From Frigoriflavimonas asaccharolytica (lineage in GTDB: Bacteria; Bacteroidota; Bacteroidia; Flavobacteriales; Weeksellaceae), in NCBI RefSeq assembly GCF_013294015.1, contig NZ_JABSNO010000002.1, positions 1 through 64,000 of the forward strand: 64,000 bases of DNA, read 5' to 3'. A program made the position numbers and the translations under genes. Of the stretch, positions 55,501-64,000 are shown piece after piece (position 1 is the stretch's first letter; every line of letters starts with the position of its first letter). Below the pieces are notes generated by a model. The model saw only the letters and a program-made list of their open reading frames with translations, did not search any database and was not told the DNA's origin.

Positions 55501-58500
55501 TGATTTATGATGTAAAATCCCCGAAAGATGAGAAAGTAAATGTTGTAAATGTGCAATTTCAATTGGTTGCTTACAATGATGTGAGAATGGAAACCAAAGT
55601 ATTTACAATCATCAATGAAGAAAAACCAATGCGCATAGAAACGGTGGTTTTCCGAGATAAATTGCAACCCGGACAAAAAGAAAAATGGACATTAAAAGTT
55701 TTGGGAAACGATGCTTCGACCTCGCTCAGCACAAGAAAAGAAAAACTGCAAGCAGAGGTTTTGGCTAATATGTACGATAAATCCTTGGATCAGTTTGCAG
55801 GAAATTATTTCGGTTGGCAAAAATTAAAAAATAGTCCTAATAATTTTCAGAATTATGATGTGAATGATTATTTGACTCAAAAATATTATCAAAGAAGATT
55901 GCAATCCTTAAAAAATTTAAATATTACTTCATTAGATTTTAAATGGAACGATTATCAATTTTTTAACAATTTAATAAAAATAAAGTTAGAAAATCGTCCA
56001 AATGCTGATGTTCTAAATATTGCCCAAGGTCAACTTGCAGGTGTAAATATTTCTACTGGAGCGGGACAACCTGGTTCTTCACCATCAATAACCATAAGAG
56101 GGAAAGGCTCTTTAGATAGTTCATCGGGACCTTTATACGTAATTGATGGATTTCCAACATCTGCTGAAGAATTTAAAAATATAAATTCTAATGAAATAGA
56201 AAGTGTTGATGTTTTGAAAGATACAAGTGCAATAGCAGCATATGGAAATAGAGGAGCAAATGGTGTCGTCATTGTCAAAACAAAGAATGGAGATTTTAAA
56301 GTATCTGAAGATTTAAGTAAAATAGAAGTCCGTGAAAATCTAAACGAAACCGCTTTCTTTTATCCAAATTTGGTAACGGATAAAGATGGAAATATCAATT
56401 TTGAATTTACTTCGCCAGAAGCTTTAACGCAGTGGAAAGTAATGTTCCTTGCCCACACAAAAGATGCAAGAAGTGCGTATTTAGAAAAATCTGTGATCAC
56501 GCAGAAAGAATTTTCGGTAACGCCAAACTATCCAAGATTTTTGCGAGAAGGTGATGAAATTATTTTTCAATCTAAACTCTCAAGTTTGGTAGATAAACCG
56601 CTGAACGGAACTGCGCAATTGCAGATTTTAGATGCATTCACTAATGAAGACATCACAGATAAATTCGTGAAAATTCGTGAAAATTCGAGAGAATTTGTGT
56701 TGCAAGAAAATGGAAATTCTGTAGTAAAATGGATTGTGAAAGTTCCGAAAGATGTTTCTTCAATTATCATAAAAGTGGTTGCCGTTTCGACTTCGCTCAG
56801 CGACCAGATTAGTTTTTCCGATGGCGAACAAAAAGCAATCGCTGTTTTGCCCAATAGAATGTTGGTTACCGATGCAGTTCCAATTTTTGTAAAAGAAGGG
56901 CAGACCAAAACTTTTAGTCTGGAAAATTTAGTTAAAAACACTTTTGCAACTGTTCAAAATTTTAGCAATACATTAGAATTAACCACCAATCCTATTTGGG
57001 AAATCATGTTTGCATTGCCAAGTTTGAAGACGGACGACAATCAATCTGCGGATGTAATTTTTAATAAATGGTTTGCAGATGTGGTGGCTTCAGAAATTTT
57101 TAAAGCCAATCCAAAATTGAAAACTATTTTTGAGGAATATCAATCTAAAGCTTTGCTGAATAGTAATTTAGAAAAAAACCAAGAGTTGAAACAATTGCTT
57201 TTGGAAGAAACGCCGTGGGTTTTGGAAAGCCAGAGTGAAGAAGAGCAAATGGCGAAATTAGCGAAATTGTTTGAAGTGAATTCAATGAAAAATTCAATTC
57301 AAACAGATTGGAAAGAGTTGCAACAATTGCAAAATAGCGATGGAGGCTTTTCTTGGTACAAAGGTTATGAAAGTTCTTACTACAATTCGCTTTATATTTT
57401 GAAAAATCTTGGTAAATTAAATCTCTGGTTGAAAGGAAATACCACAGATTACCAATCTTCTGAACAAAAAACAATGGTTGCAAAACTGGTGAATTACGTT
57501 GATAATGAAGTGAACAAATATTATGAAAATACAACTTCGCTTAATGCAAGCAAAAAAAATGTTGTAAATAATTATGTTTTAGATTATCTCGATACTCGAA
57601 ATTATTGGGAAAAAGAGTATCCTTTAAAACAAAAAGGACTTACGCTAAAAACTGCGGTAATTGACAAAGCAAAAACAGAAAAAATTACAGATTTTACGTT
57701 CTTTGGATTGCATCGTTTGGCACTTTTGTTTAATGAATACGGCGAAAAAGAAATTTCTGAAAAATTCTTGACTTATCTAAAAGAAACATCTACCGAAACA
57801 CAAAATCAAGGGGTTTATTGGAAGCAAAACTTGAACGATTGGGGTTGGTATAATTCCAAAATTTCGAATCATGCCGGAGCGATAGAAGCATTTCAACAAT
57901 TGGCGCCAAATGATATCAACTTTATAGAAGAAATGAAGATTTGGTTGATCACGCAGAAAGAAGTTAATTCTTGGGGGAATTCTCGAAATACTGCGGAAGT
58001 TATTTTCACGATTTTAAACTCTGGAAAATCTTGGACAGAATCTTCAAACAATCAAGCAAAAATTATTTGGGGAGGAAAAGAACTGGTAAATTCTGATACA
58101 AAAGCGACAGGATACGTGAAAAGCACCATTAACTCTGAAAATTTAGATAAAAACTTAGGAAGCGTAACCATTACAAAATCTGGTGCCGGAATTGTGCAAG
58201 GTGGTTTGTATTGGCAATATTTTGAAGATTTAGACAAGATAAAATCTTCGGAATCTTATATTTCCATCACCAAAGAATTGTACAAAAAAGTGAAAACCGT
58301 GAATGGTGAAGAATTGCAAAAAATTACAGAAAATTCGCCCTTAAAAATCGGAGATAAAGTTACAGTTCGGATGATTTTGAATACGGATAGAAATATGGAA
58401 TACATTCATTTAAAAGATATGCGCGCCGCAGGTTTTGAACCACTGAATGTAATTTCTGGTTATGAATGGAAGAACAATTTGGGTTATTATCAATCTACGA

Positions 58501-58679
58501 AAGATGCTTCTACCAATTTTTACATACAGAATATGCCGAAAGGAAAATACGTTTTCGAGTATGATTATATTTGCAACGCTGCCGGAACTTTCAGCAATGG
58601 AATTACGACTTTGCAAAATTATTATGCATCACAAATGAATGCGCATTCTGAAGGGATAAACATAAAAATATCTGAATAG
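52581..58679 (+). CDS. alpha-2-macroglobulin family protein with inserted TonB-plug domain
   Basis: A 2032-residue exported giant (signal peptide ending FSQ, residue 19). Order: helical N-terminus (20-330); macroglobulin domains, with MG2 near 545-640 (IFIDRGIYRPGQIVYFKVI); a SusC-type TonB receptor plug at about 1139-1237 (RPNADVLNIAQGQLAGV, TIRGKGSLDSSSGPLYVIDG, ANGVVIVKTKNG); then the A2M domain (ENLNETAFFYPNL, about 1250), the helical thioester-like domain (about 1480-1800, GGFSWYKG) and C-terminal MG domains. The CxEQ thioester motif expected near 1490 is absent, so it should not form covalent traps. There is no TonB barrel. Confidence 0.9.
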   Translation: MKKLSLIFTLLLSMMAFSQNFYETKWKAVAENYQQGLYKSNLPIILEIQKQATKDGNTVELIRSLKAEFVIINQTQNDDKNDITSQFFDKISTVENALKGEGQVFLYVIKGEFVNDYYQNNYWRFQDRTNVSDGNLTKIETWSKLDFKNYLEKFYANLEKKKTDLKKIKMAEYARVFEESENISYFPTLQDWASINTIQFFQNAQFFTPNERNENQAKIENIYDDLIISNSGNSKLYFQHQKLNTVCSFTQCKDRFEQLEKLVENESTKGDYKVLIIEDIVKLLMQKEDYKLALTWINDAKEMYPKSQFLNNLINKENQIKNLSLEIHYEQNTLPNQPIHLEVNAKNTKSFSLDIYEVKDDFQNFLEYSRNSYDVNKFNVIKKTLIREEKYTLPEFSDYKNHQTALEIKALPAGIYLAEYKINNEKIERYYFLVSSARIISEVINSGNKKPDVMKLVDRNTGKVFANKTLNFYKSNNEKPTTKFTVKTDAKGNFEYPKSTKEEYYKYYLVEDSSNNSFQIVNYYDKNYYNRNDESAEENKYKAQIFIDRGIYRPGQIVYFKVINTKLIADKESVAVGISQEIILNDANGEEISKQKFTTNEFGSYNGSFTLPNGKLNGQFSLVVDSKDISDDGAYKVFQVEEYKRPKFEITFEPIKEEYKYGQTVEVTGTAKMFSGVALSDATVKYEIKKQNIRWQYFSWFPRNYGNENSILGEVKTDGKGEFKIKLKLEKDETIEGVQIDNYAINGSVTDINGETQTSDTNVKVASVSHYINIENNEKQIYFSDEKIELKIQTKNYNDQNLKKSYHAKLSKFKPTDRIIRENFMNEIQDASIYSKAEFVQKFPHDYFDKSEKVEKIEKVLYDKIIQPKENNVLDIFASSAKLGTGKFELELYNIEGKDTIKTTKSFEVFDKKSLADSQKPFLKIISEKSQYKRSENPKIYVYSAIPDALINIFVQNGNGETQTEQKKTQNGLLIYDVKSPKDEKVNVVNVQFQLVAYNDVRMETKVFTIINEEKPMRIETVVFRDKLQPGQKEKWTLKVLGNDASTSLSTRKEKLQAEVLANMYDKSLDQFAGNYFGWQKLKNSPNNFQNYDVNDYLTQKYYQRRLQSLKNLNITSLDFKWNDYQFFNNLIKIKLENRPNADVLNIAQGQLAGVNISTGAGQPGSSPSITIRGKGSLDSSSGPLYVIDGFPTSAEEFKNINSNEIESVDVLKDTSAIAAYGNRGANGVVIVKTKNGDFKVSEDLSKIEVRENLNETAFFYPNLVTDKDGNINFEFTSPEALTQWKVMFLAHTKDARSAYLEKSVITQKEFSVTPNYPRFLREGDEIIFQSKLSSLVDKPLNGTAQLQILDAFTNEDITDKFVKIRENSREFVLQENGNSVVKWIVKVPKDVSSIIIKVVAVSTSLSDQISFSDGEQKAIAVLPNRMLVTDAVPIFVKEGQTKTFSLENLVKNTFATVQNFSNTLELTTNPIWEIMFALPSLKTDDNQSADVIFNKWFADVVASEIFKANPKLKTIFEEYQSKALLNSNLEKNQELKQLLLEETPWVLESQSEEEQMAKLAKLFEVNSMKNSIQTDWKELQQLQNSDGGFSWYKGYESSYYNSLYILKNLGKLNLWLKGNTTDYQSSEQKTMVAKLVNYVDNEVNKYYENTTSLNASKKNVVNNYVLDYLDTRNYWEKEYPLKQKGLTLKTAVIDKAKTEKITDFTFFGLHRLALLFNEYGEKEISEKFLTYLKETSTETQNQGVYWKQNLNDWGWYNSKISNHAGAIEAFQQLAPNDINFIEEMKIWLITQKEVNSWGNSRNTAEVIFTILNSGKSWTESSNNQAKIIWGGKELVNSDTKATGYVKSTINSENLDKNLGSVTITKSGAGIVQGGLYWQYFEDLDKIKSSESYISITKELYKKVKTVNGEELQKITENSPLKIGDKVTVRMILNTDRNMEYIHLKDMRAAGFEPLNVISGYEWKNNLGYYQSTKDASTNFYIQNMPKGKYVFEYDYICNAAGTFSNGITTLQNYYASQMNAHSEGINIKISE
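55713..55730 (+). repeat. mini-repeat inside the macroglobulin gene, copy 1
   Basis: GCTTCGACCTCGCTCAGC, encoding STSLS in frame. A near-identical block lies at 56785-56801. The TTCGACnTCGCTCAG core is known to me as a dispersed element in flavobacterial genomes. Confidence 0.5.
56785..56801 (+). repeat. mini-repeat inside the macroglobulin gene, copy 2
   Basis: TTTCGACTTCGCTCAGC, again read as STSLS in the same frame (VAVSTSLSDQ). It shares 15 of the first 17 positions with copy 1. Confidence 0.5.
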
Positions 58680-58705
58680 ATTTTCTGAAAATAGTAGACA
58701 TGAAA

Positions 58706-58733
58706 AAAACCGTTTCAAATGTGAAACGGTTTT
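58706..58733. terminator. bidirectional terminator
   Basis: A 12-bp stem AAAACCGTTTCA / TGAAACGGTTTT with an AATG loop and flanking A and T runs. It ends both the macroglobulin gene and the convergent fasciclin gene. Confidence 0.88.
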
Positions 58734-58755
58734 CTTTTTACAAAAAATCTGTAAA

Positions 58756-59391
58756 TTATTTTGGCATCAATACATGATCAACTACATGAATCACACCATT
58801 AGATTGATTTACGTCTGCAATGGTAACCATAGATTCTCCACCATTTTCATCTGTCAAAATTACGTTTCCATCTTTCACAGAAGCAACAAGTTTTCCACCC
58901 GCAACAGTAGTTAATGTAGCTTTACCGCCACCATCTGTTATTTGTTTCATTAGATCTGCTGCAGAAACTTTACCAGATACAACGTGATAGGTTAATACTC
59001 CAGCCAATGCTTTTTTGTTTTCTGGCATCATCAAACTAGCAACTGCTTCTTTTGGTAGCATATCAAACGCTGCGTTTGTAGGTGCAAAAACGGTGAATGG
59101 ACCTGCGCTAGATAAAGTTTCAACTAAATCTGCTGCTTTTACAGCGGCAACCAAAGTTGTATGATCTGCAGAGTTTACAGCGTTTTCAACAATGTTTTTC
59201 GTAGGAAGCATTTCTGCACCACCTACCATTTTTGGAGCTTCTACCATTTCAGGATCTACGGTCATACTATCGTTCATTCCCATCTCTGTTGAGTCTGACA
59301 TTCCTGTTTCTACAGCTTCGGTTTTTTTACAGCTAGTTGTGAAAAATAAAGCTGCTAACAAACCAGCTCCTAATAATTTTTGAATTTTCAT
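58756..59391 (-). CDS. fasciclin-domain lipoprotein
   Basis: A 211-residue protein. Signal peptide with lipobox TSC (Cys21). A polar, Met/Glu-rich linker follows (about 30-60), then one FAS1 domain (about 70-211) with the H1 motif GPFTVFAPTNAAFDMLP and the H2 part NGVIHVVDHVLMPK. FAS1 domains mediate adhesion or protein interaction on the cell surface. It lies between two macroglobulin/plug genes but is separated from both by terminators. Confidence 0.93.
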   Translation of the reverse strand: MKIQKLLGAGLLAALFFTTSCKKTEAVETGMSDSTEMGMNDSMTVDPEMVEAPKMVGGAEMLPTKNIVENAVNSADHTTLVAAVKAADLVETLSSAGPFTVFAPTNAAFDMLPKEAVASLMMPENKKALAGVLTYHVVSGKVSAADLMKQITDGGGKATLTTVAGGKLVASVKDGNVILTDENGGESMVTIADVNQSNGVIHVVDHVLMPK

Positions 59392-59610
59392 ATTGATATT
59401 TTAATGAGGTTAATAGCAAGTAGATACGATTAAGTTTCACATTTAGATTTGTTTTCACATGAATCTTTTGTAAATTAAATTTAAACCATCTAGTGTAGAC
59501 TAGTGAGGATGTTATCGTATTGATGTTATATCTAATCTAAAATTAATAATTATCCTACTTTACTTTAATTTTCTATTTGAAATTTAATCAATGAATAATT
59601 TATTTGATCA

Positions 59611-59640
59611 AAAAAAAAGCGACAAAATCTGTCACTTTTT
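59611..59640 (-). terminator. terminator of the 803-residue gene
   Basis: Minus-strand reading: AAGTGACA and TGTCGCTT pair with one mismatch around a short loop and run into a stretch of T. It lies just after the stop codon at 59649. Confidence 0.7.
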
Positions 59641-59648
59641 ATCAATTT

Positions 59649-62060
59649 TTAGGGCGTCACAACTTCATGAAAGTAGACGTATTTTTCTAAATCGTAATCA
59701 TAACCAAAAATTGTGATATTGTAAGATTTTGCAACATCATTATTATAAAATTTTATGCTACCAGATTCATAGGTACTGCTTTGCACATAAGGATTCCAGT
59801 ATAAAGTGATTCTATTATCTGAAATAGATTTTTGCTCTGGCGTTTTTTCGTAGTCTATAAAAGGGTAGGGGTCATTTTTATCATAGCCAGTAATAGTTTT
59901 AGAACCTAAACCTGGCATTCCTACTGGGAAACCACCTTTTTGTCCCACATTGTTGATGCCTTCTTTTAAATAAATGCTAATTACGCTGTTGGATCTACCA
60001 CGGAAAGGAGGTTTTATAACTTTTATCATGGCAACATCACTTAAATTTAGCGTGCTTACAAAACTAATATCTTGCGGATTTTCATTTACAAAAATCTCGA
60101 AATTTTCTCCCCGAATTGTTCCCGTTTTACTTACGGTGCTACCTTGTGTTATCTTCAGACCAGAAACTCTTCCTTCCAGCCAACTCAAAATATCTCTTTG
60201 TGATGATTTGTAGTCGTTTACAAAATCAAAAACGGTCTCATTAATACCTTTAAAATTTGGACTGCTCAATTTTTTATTCAGATTATCTGTCTTGTCCCTT
60301 TGGGAAAATTTGATTTTCACTTCTTCAATAAGTGCTATTTTTTCTTTAAAATTTTTATTAAAAGTTATTTCTTGCATGGCTCTTTTTACTTCTGGAGATG
60401 GTGCTTCGTCAATACTTTTTTCACTTAGTAAATAGGAGTTTTTCGGCAATGCGGATCTCATAACCGCAGGATTTACTTTTGATTGAAAATAAACAGTTAC
60501 ATTTTGGTCTTTACTTTTCACTACGCCATCTATACTGTATGTAATTTCAAAAGGTTCTTCAAAAATTAAATTATCCAAAACGAAAATGCCATTTTCATCT
60601 GTTTTTGATTGAAAAAACTCTGTACCAGATCCTTTTGTAGAAAACACCAAATTCATTGTCGTATTTTTCACAGGTGTACCATCCATACTTGCTTTTCCAG
60701 TGTAAGTAATATAAGAATTTGGTTTATTCATGATTTTTGGAAAATTGCCAATCAAAATATCTCTCCAATTAAATCTTTCCCATTTTTCAGAGATAAGTAG
60801 CGCATCCAACGCATCTAAATTTCTGCTGCTTGTGAAATATTGCGCAGGGTTTGATATTTCAGAACCAATATCTCCCGTTAAAAAAATGGTACTTAATAAA
60901 CTATTTTCATCTTCTGTGCTTTCTGCAAAATTGTCTGCAACCAAAGCGGTGAAATTTGCAAAATCACTTTTCGTTGGAATATTTATAGAGTTTAAACTTT
61001 TAGCTCCAGTTTTTAATCCACTACTTGCAATGTCTATTTTCCCGATATTTAATTTTTCGCCATCTACAAAGCAAAGTCGTTCTGCTAGAACTTCATTTTT
61101 ATCATTTAGTATTACCAACTGCAAAATACCATTTACCAAAGATTCTGTAGGAATTTTATACGTGGAACCAGAGCTTAAAGTGGAAAGTTTTGCAATGTAC
61201 ACTAAGCGATTATTTATTTGTCCCACAATTTTATAATACGCAGAAGGTTTTTCTAATTTATGGAATTGTGGTGTAAGAGTGATGGTTCCAGTTTCACTTT
61301 TTACTTTAAGCTGAATTCCGCTGCCGAAAGTTATTGGGAAGTCAAAATCTTTTTTGTTTCCATTTATATCTTGTACTATTAGTTTGTATTTTTTGCCAAT
61401 TTCTGGGGTGATATTAAATGTTGCAACGTTTTCATCCAGCGATTTAAATTCAGCTAATTTTAAATTAAGATTATTTTCCTCTACTACAAAACCACTCCAA
61501 GTTGAGGGTAAAATTCCCTTTGATTTCATACGGACACTCACTTTCGTATTGATTCCATTTAAAAACCGACCACTTTCAGGCTGTATAGATACATTCCATT
61601 CAGAATTTTTGTTGATTTCTAATTTTTCGGCAGATTTTTCATTATAAATAGGAATGGCCTTTATCCATTGAAAATTTTCATTAAAATTGGTAGACCAAGT
61701 TGTATAAGCTCGTAGAAAGTAAACATCTTCTTTCATATCTGCTGCAATCTGTATATTGCCCAAAGCTTCTCCAAGCAAAATGGGAACAGTTTTTCTAGAT
61801 ATCAACTTTTTATTTTTATCGTATAATTCCACAAAAAGACTCGTAGAAATTAAACTTGGCTTAAAACCATCGACAATCATACCTTTAAAAAATATGCTTT
61901 CGCCCGCAATGAAAGATTTTTTATTCAAAAGTAAATGAATTTTTTCCTGTGGATATTCTTCCGAAAATTTTGAAATAGCTTCTTCTGGGCTGTTTTGTGC
62001 AAATGAATTGCAAAAAATAGTAGAAAATAAAAATAGGAGCAATGATAAATTTTTCAGCAT
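59649..62060 (-). CDS. macroglobulin-like secreted protein with degenerate TonB-plug domain
   Basis: An 803-residue exported protein (signal peptide ending SFAQ, residue 22). The N-terminal half is a series of macroglobulin-type beta domains: KIHLLLNKKSFIAGESIFFKG is an MG2-like start, similar to the giant macroglobulin nearby. A carboxypeptidase-regulatory-like stretch (GKASMDGTPVKNTTMNLVF, about 445-520) follows. Residues 620-700 resemble a worn TonB plug (GRVSGLKIT, IRGENFEIFVNENP, VAMIKVIKPP, ISIYLKEG). There is no beta-barrel and no Cys-based thioester. Confidence 0.8.
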   Translation of the reverse strand: MLKNLSLLLFLFSTIFCNSFAQNSPEEAISKFSEEYPQEKIHLLLNKKSFIAGESIFFKGMIVDGFKPSLISTSLFVELYDKNKKLISRKTVPILLGEALGNIQIAADMKEDVYFLRAYTTWSTNFNENFQWIKAIPIYNEKSAEKLEINKNSEWNVSIQPESGRFLNGINTKVSVRMKSKGILPSTWSGFVVEENNLNLKLAEFKSLDENVATFNITPEIGKKYKLIVQDINGNKKDFDFPITFGSGIQLKVKSETGTITLTPQFHKLEKPSAYYKIVGQINNRLVYIAKLSTLSSGSTYKIPTESLVNGILQLVILNDKNEVLAERLCFVDGEKLNIGKIDIASSGLKTGAKSLNSINIPTKSDFANFTALVADNFAESTEDENSLLSTIFLTGDIGSEISNPAQYFTSSRNLDALDALLISEKWERFNWRDILIGNFPKIMNKPNSYITYTGKASMDGTPVKNTTMNLVFSTKGSGTEFFQSKTDENGIFVLDNLIFEEPFEITYSIDGVVKSKDQNVTVYFQSKVNPAVMRSALPKNSYLLSEKSIDEAPSPEVKRAMQEITFNKNFKEKIALIEEVKIKFSQRDKTDNLNKKLSSPNFKGINETVFDFVNDYKSSQRDILSWLEGRVSGLKITQGSTVSKTGTIRGENFEIFVNENPQDISFVSTLNLSDVAMIKVIKPPFRGRSNSVISIYLKEGINNVGQKGGFPVGMPGLGSKTITGYDKNDPYPFIDYEKTPEQKSISDNRITLYWNPYVQSSTYESGSIKFYNNDVAKSYNITIFGYDYDLEKYVYFHEVVTP

Positions 62061-62270
62061 GGTTGAAAGTTTATATTTAATAGTATTTCAAACAAATAAA
62101 CAGAAATTAAATGAAATTTTCACAATTCAATTGTAGACATCTTGCAATTTTTTAGTGTTGAAAATTAATGAATTACCATAGAAATGGGTGAAATTGGTGG
62201 GAAAAAGAATATAATTAATTGTTTTTTTTTATAAGTATTTGATTGTATGGGAAAATAAAGAAAATTTCAC

Positions 62271-62278
62271 TACTTTTG
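62271..62278 (+). promoter_or_regulatory. typA promoter -7 box
   Basis: TACTTTTG, 18 nt before the typA ATG. Confidence 0.55.
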
Positions 62279-62296
62279 CACCCGTAAAAAACAAGT

Positions 62297-64000
62297 ATGC
62301 AAAATATTAGAAATATAGCGATTATCGCGCACGTTGATCATGGTAAAACTACTTTGGTAGATAAAATTATCCATGCTACAAACATTTTTAGAGAAAACCA
62401 AGAAAGTGGTGATTTAATAATGGACAACAACGATCTTGAAAGAGAACGTGGAATTACCATTTTATCTAAGAACATTTCTGTGCAATACGAAGGTGTAAAG
62501 ATTAATGTAATCGATACTCCAGGTCACGCAGATTTTGGTGGAGAAGTAGAGCGTGTATTGAAAATGGCAGATGGAGTTTTGCTTTTGGTAGATGCTTTTG
62601 AAGGACCAATGCCACAAACAAGATTTGTGTTACAAAAAGCTTTAGAATTAGGATTAAGACCAGTAGTTGTCATCAATAAAGTTGATAAACCAAACTGTAG
62701 ACCAGAAGAAGTACACGATAAAGTATTTGATTTATTCTATGCACTAGATGCAACTGAAGAGCAATTGGATTTCCCAACTTTTTACGGTTCATCCAAAAAT
62801 GGTTGGTTCAATACTTCATTAGAAGAAACAGAAAATATTTTCCCTCTTTTAGATGGTATTTTAGAGCACGTTCCTGCACCAGAAGCGAAAGAAGGACCAT
62901 TGAGAATGCAAATTGTTTCTCTAGATTTCTCTTCATTTTTAGGTAGAATTGCTATTGGAAAAATAATCCAAGGATCTGTGAAAGAATCTCAATGGATTGG
63001 TCTTGCACAAGAAGATGGAAAAATTGTTAGAGGTAAAGTAAAAGAACTATACATTTTCGAAGGTCTTGGTAAAAAGAAAGTTGAAGAAGTAAAAGCTGGA
63101 GATATTTGTGCAATCGTTGGTTTTGATAAATTCCAAATTGGAGATTCATTCGTAGATTTAGAAAATCCAGAGCCATTGCCAAGAACAGCTATTGATGAGC
63201 CTACCTTGAACATGACTTTTTCTATAAACAATTCTCCATTCTTTGGAAAAGATGGTAAATTTGTTACATCCAATCACTTGAAAGAGAGATTGATGAGAGA
63301 ATTAGAGAAAAATTTAGCATTAAGAGTAGAACCTACGCAAGATGCCAATACATTTTTGGTATTCGGTCGTGGAATTTTACACTTGTCTGTACTTATAGAG
63401 ACAATGCGTAGAGAAGGTTATGAAATGACCATCGGACAGCCGCAAGTAATTGTAAAAGAAATAGATGGCGTAAAATGCGAACCTTACGAAAGTATGGTTG
63501 TAGACGTGCCAGAAGAATTTGCATCTAGAGTTATAGATTTAGCAACTCAAAGAAAAGGAGATCTTCACATCATGGAAACCAAAGGAGAAATGCAACACAT
63601 GGAATTTGAAATTCCATCTAGAGGTTTGATAGGTTTGCGTTCTCAAATGTTGACAGCAACTACAGGTGAAGCTATTATGGCACACCGTTTTCTAGAATAC
63701 AAACCTTTCAAAGGTGCAATTCCAGGTAGAAGTAATGGTGTTTTGGTAAGTAAATCTCAAGGTCCAGCTACAGAATATTCTATCGCTAAATTACAAGATA
63801 GAGGTACGTTCTACGTAGATCCAGGTGAAGAAATTTACGAAGGGATGATCATTGGTGAGCAAAACAAACCAGGAGATTTGGTTATCAATATCGTAGAAGC
63901 AAAACAGTTGAACAACATCCGTGCTGCAGGAAAAGATAAAGATGGTAGCATTGCACCAAAAACATTATTCTCATTAGAGGAATGTATGGAATATATACAA
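62297..64000 (+). CDS. typA: translational GTPase TypA/BipA, cut by the window end
   Basis: A ribosome-associated GTPase related to EF-G that aids growth and ribosome assembly under stress. 568 codons are visible, and the frame is open at 64000; the full protein is normally about 600 residues. G1 is [10 protein letters not shown]2 RGITI, G3 [12 protein letters not shown]4 NKVD, all intact. Domains II, III and V follow, with the C-terminal [13 protein letters not shown] and [13 protein letters not shown] pattern typical of BipA. Truncation is only due to the window edge. Confidence 0.96.
   Translation, partial: MQNIRNIAIIAHVDHGKTTLVDKIIHATNIFRENQESGDLIMDNNDLERERGITILSKNISVQYEGVKINVIDTPGHADFGGEVERVLKMADGVLLLVDAFEGPMPQTRFVLQKALELGLRPVVVINKVDKPNCRPEEVHDKVFDLFYALDATEEQLDFPTFYGSSKNGWFNTSLEETENIFPLLDGILEHVPAPEAKEGPLRMQIVSLDFSSFLGRIAIGKIIQGSVKESQWIGLAQEDGKIVRGKVKELYIFEGLGKKKVEEVKAGDICAIVGFDKFQIGDSFVDLENPEPLPRTAIDEPTLNMTFSINNSPFFGKDGKFVTSNHLKERLMRELEKNLALRVEPTQDANTFLVFGRGILHLSVLIETMRREGYEMTIGQPQVIVKEIDGVKCEPYESMVVDVPEEFASRVIDLATQRKGDLHIMETKGEMQHMEFEIPSRGLIGLRSQMLTATTGEAIMAHRFLEYKPFKGAIPGRSNGVLVSKSQGPATEYSIAKLQDRGTFYVDPGEEIYEGMIIGEQNKPGDLVINIVEAKQLNNIRAAGKDKDGSIAPKTLFSLEECMEYIQ

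Noticed and set aside
62297-64000. Truncated typA as a pseudogene
   Set aside because: The frame is intact up to the last base; the missing C-terminus is due to the window edge.

Overview
The window comes from a low-GC member of the Bacteroidota, most likely a flavobacterium of the Weeksellaceae (Chryseobacterium) group. The evidence is the very AT-rich sequence, promoter -7 boxes of the form TAnnTTTG (three with an exact TTG-N19 upstream half), a single-chain alpha/beta E1 2-oxoacid dehydrogenase, lipoprotein signals ending in SC, and dispersed palindromic repeats of the kind seen in flavobacterial genomes. No phage, insertion sequence, CRISPR array or rRNA was seen. The only RNA gene is a tRNA-Arg(ACG). 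The assignment to a group is inference; no species is claimed.

Layout. 0-5 kb: a ribokinase-like kinase, an HD hydrolase, two short-chain dehydrogenases, a small membrane protein and a J-domain/KTSC protein. 5-11.4 kb (minus strand): a secreted protein, a histone-deacetylase-like hydrolase and a four-gene MacAB-type exporter (ATPase, two separate permeases, adaptor). 11.9-15.4 kb: class I ribonucleotide reductase nrdB and nrdA, separated by about 830 bp of stacked palindromic repeats; neither subunit has an ATP-cone. 15.5-18.4 kb: a DUF2147 protein, glyA and recX. 18.5-25 kb: the initiation and export end of a surface-polysaccharide locus (WbpM-type dehydratase, Wza-like lipoprotein, Wzc-like kinase, UDP-sugar dehydrogenase) behind a 5'-leader hairpin and with no glycosyltransferases. 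25-34 kb: L-2-hydroxyglutarate oxidase, a secreted protein, a polyprenyl diphosphate synthase, a serine hydrolase, the fused E1 enzyme, an AraC regulator and a membrane protein of unknown role.

34.6-42.6 kb is the most accessory-looking part. It holds a 51-residue secreted peptide followed by a terminator and a TPR sensor kinase/LuxR-like regulator pair, a small two-gene cassette (one member with a PBCV-type basic adaptor motif), a secreted thermonuclease, and a GbsR/MarR regulator followed by paralogous small membrane proteins, a DCC1-like thiol oxidoreductase fused to a membrane domain, and three tandem copies of a 4-TM gene, two of which are broken at the same place.

42.6-64 kb: lpdA, a VIT-family transporter, a GldA-like ABC ATPase, the tRNA, a metal-chelate binding lipoprotein, mtgA, a Gcr-type membrane 'recombinase', DUF721 and recF, a UbiA-like membrane protein, a 2032-residue alpha-2-macroglobulin with a TonB-receptor plug domain inserted in it, a fasciclin lipoprotein, an 803-residue macroglobulin-like protein that also carries a barrel-less plug domain, and the start of typA/bipA, which runs off the window.

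The best candidates for something undescribed are the pair of macroglobulin/TonB-plug chimeras, the GbsR-linked membrane cassette with decaying tandem paralogs, and the peptide/two-component locus with an internal terminator.
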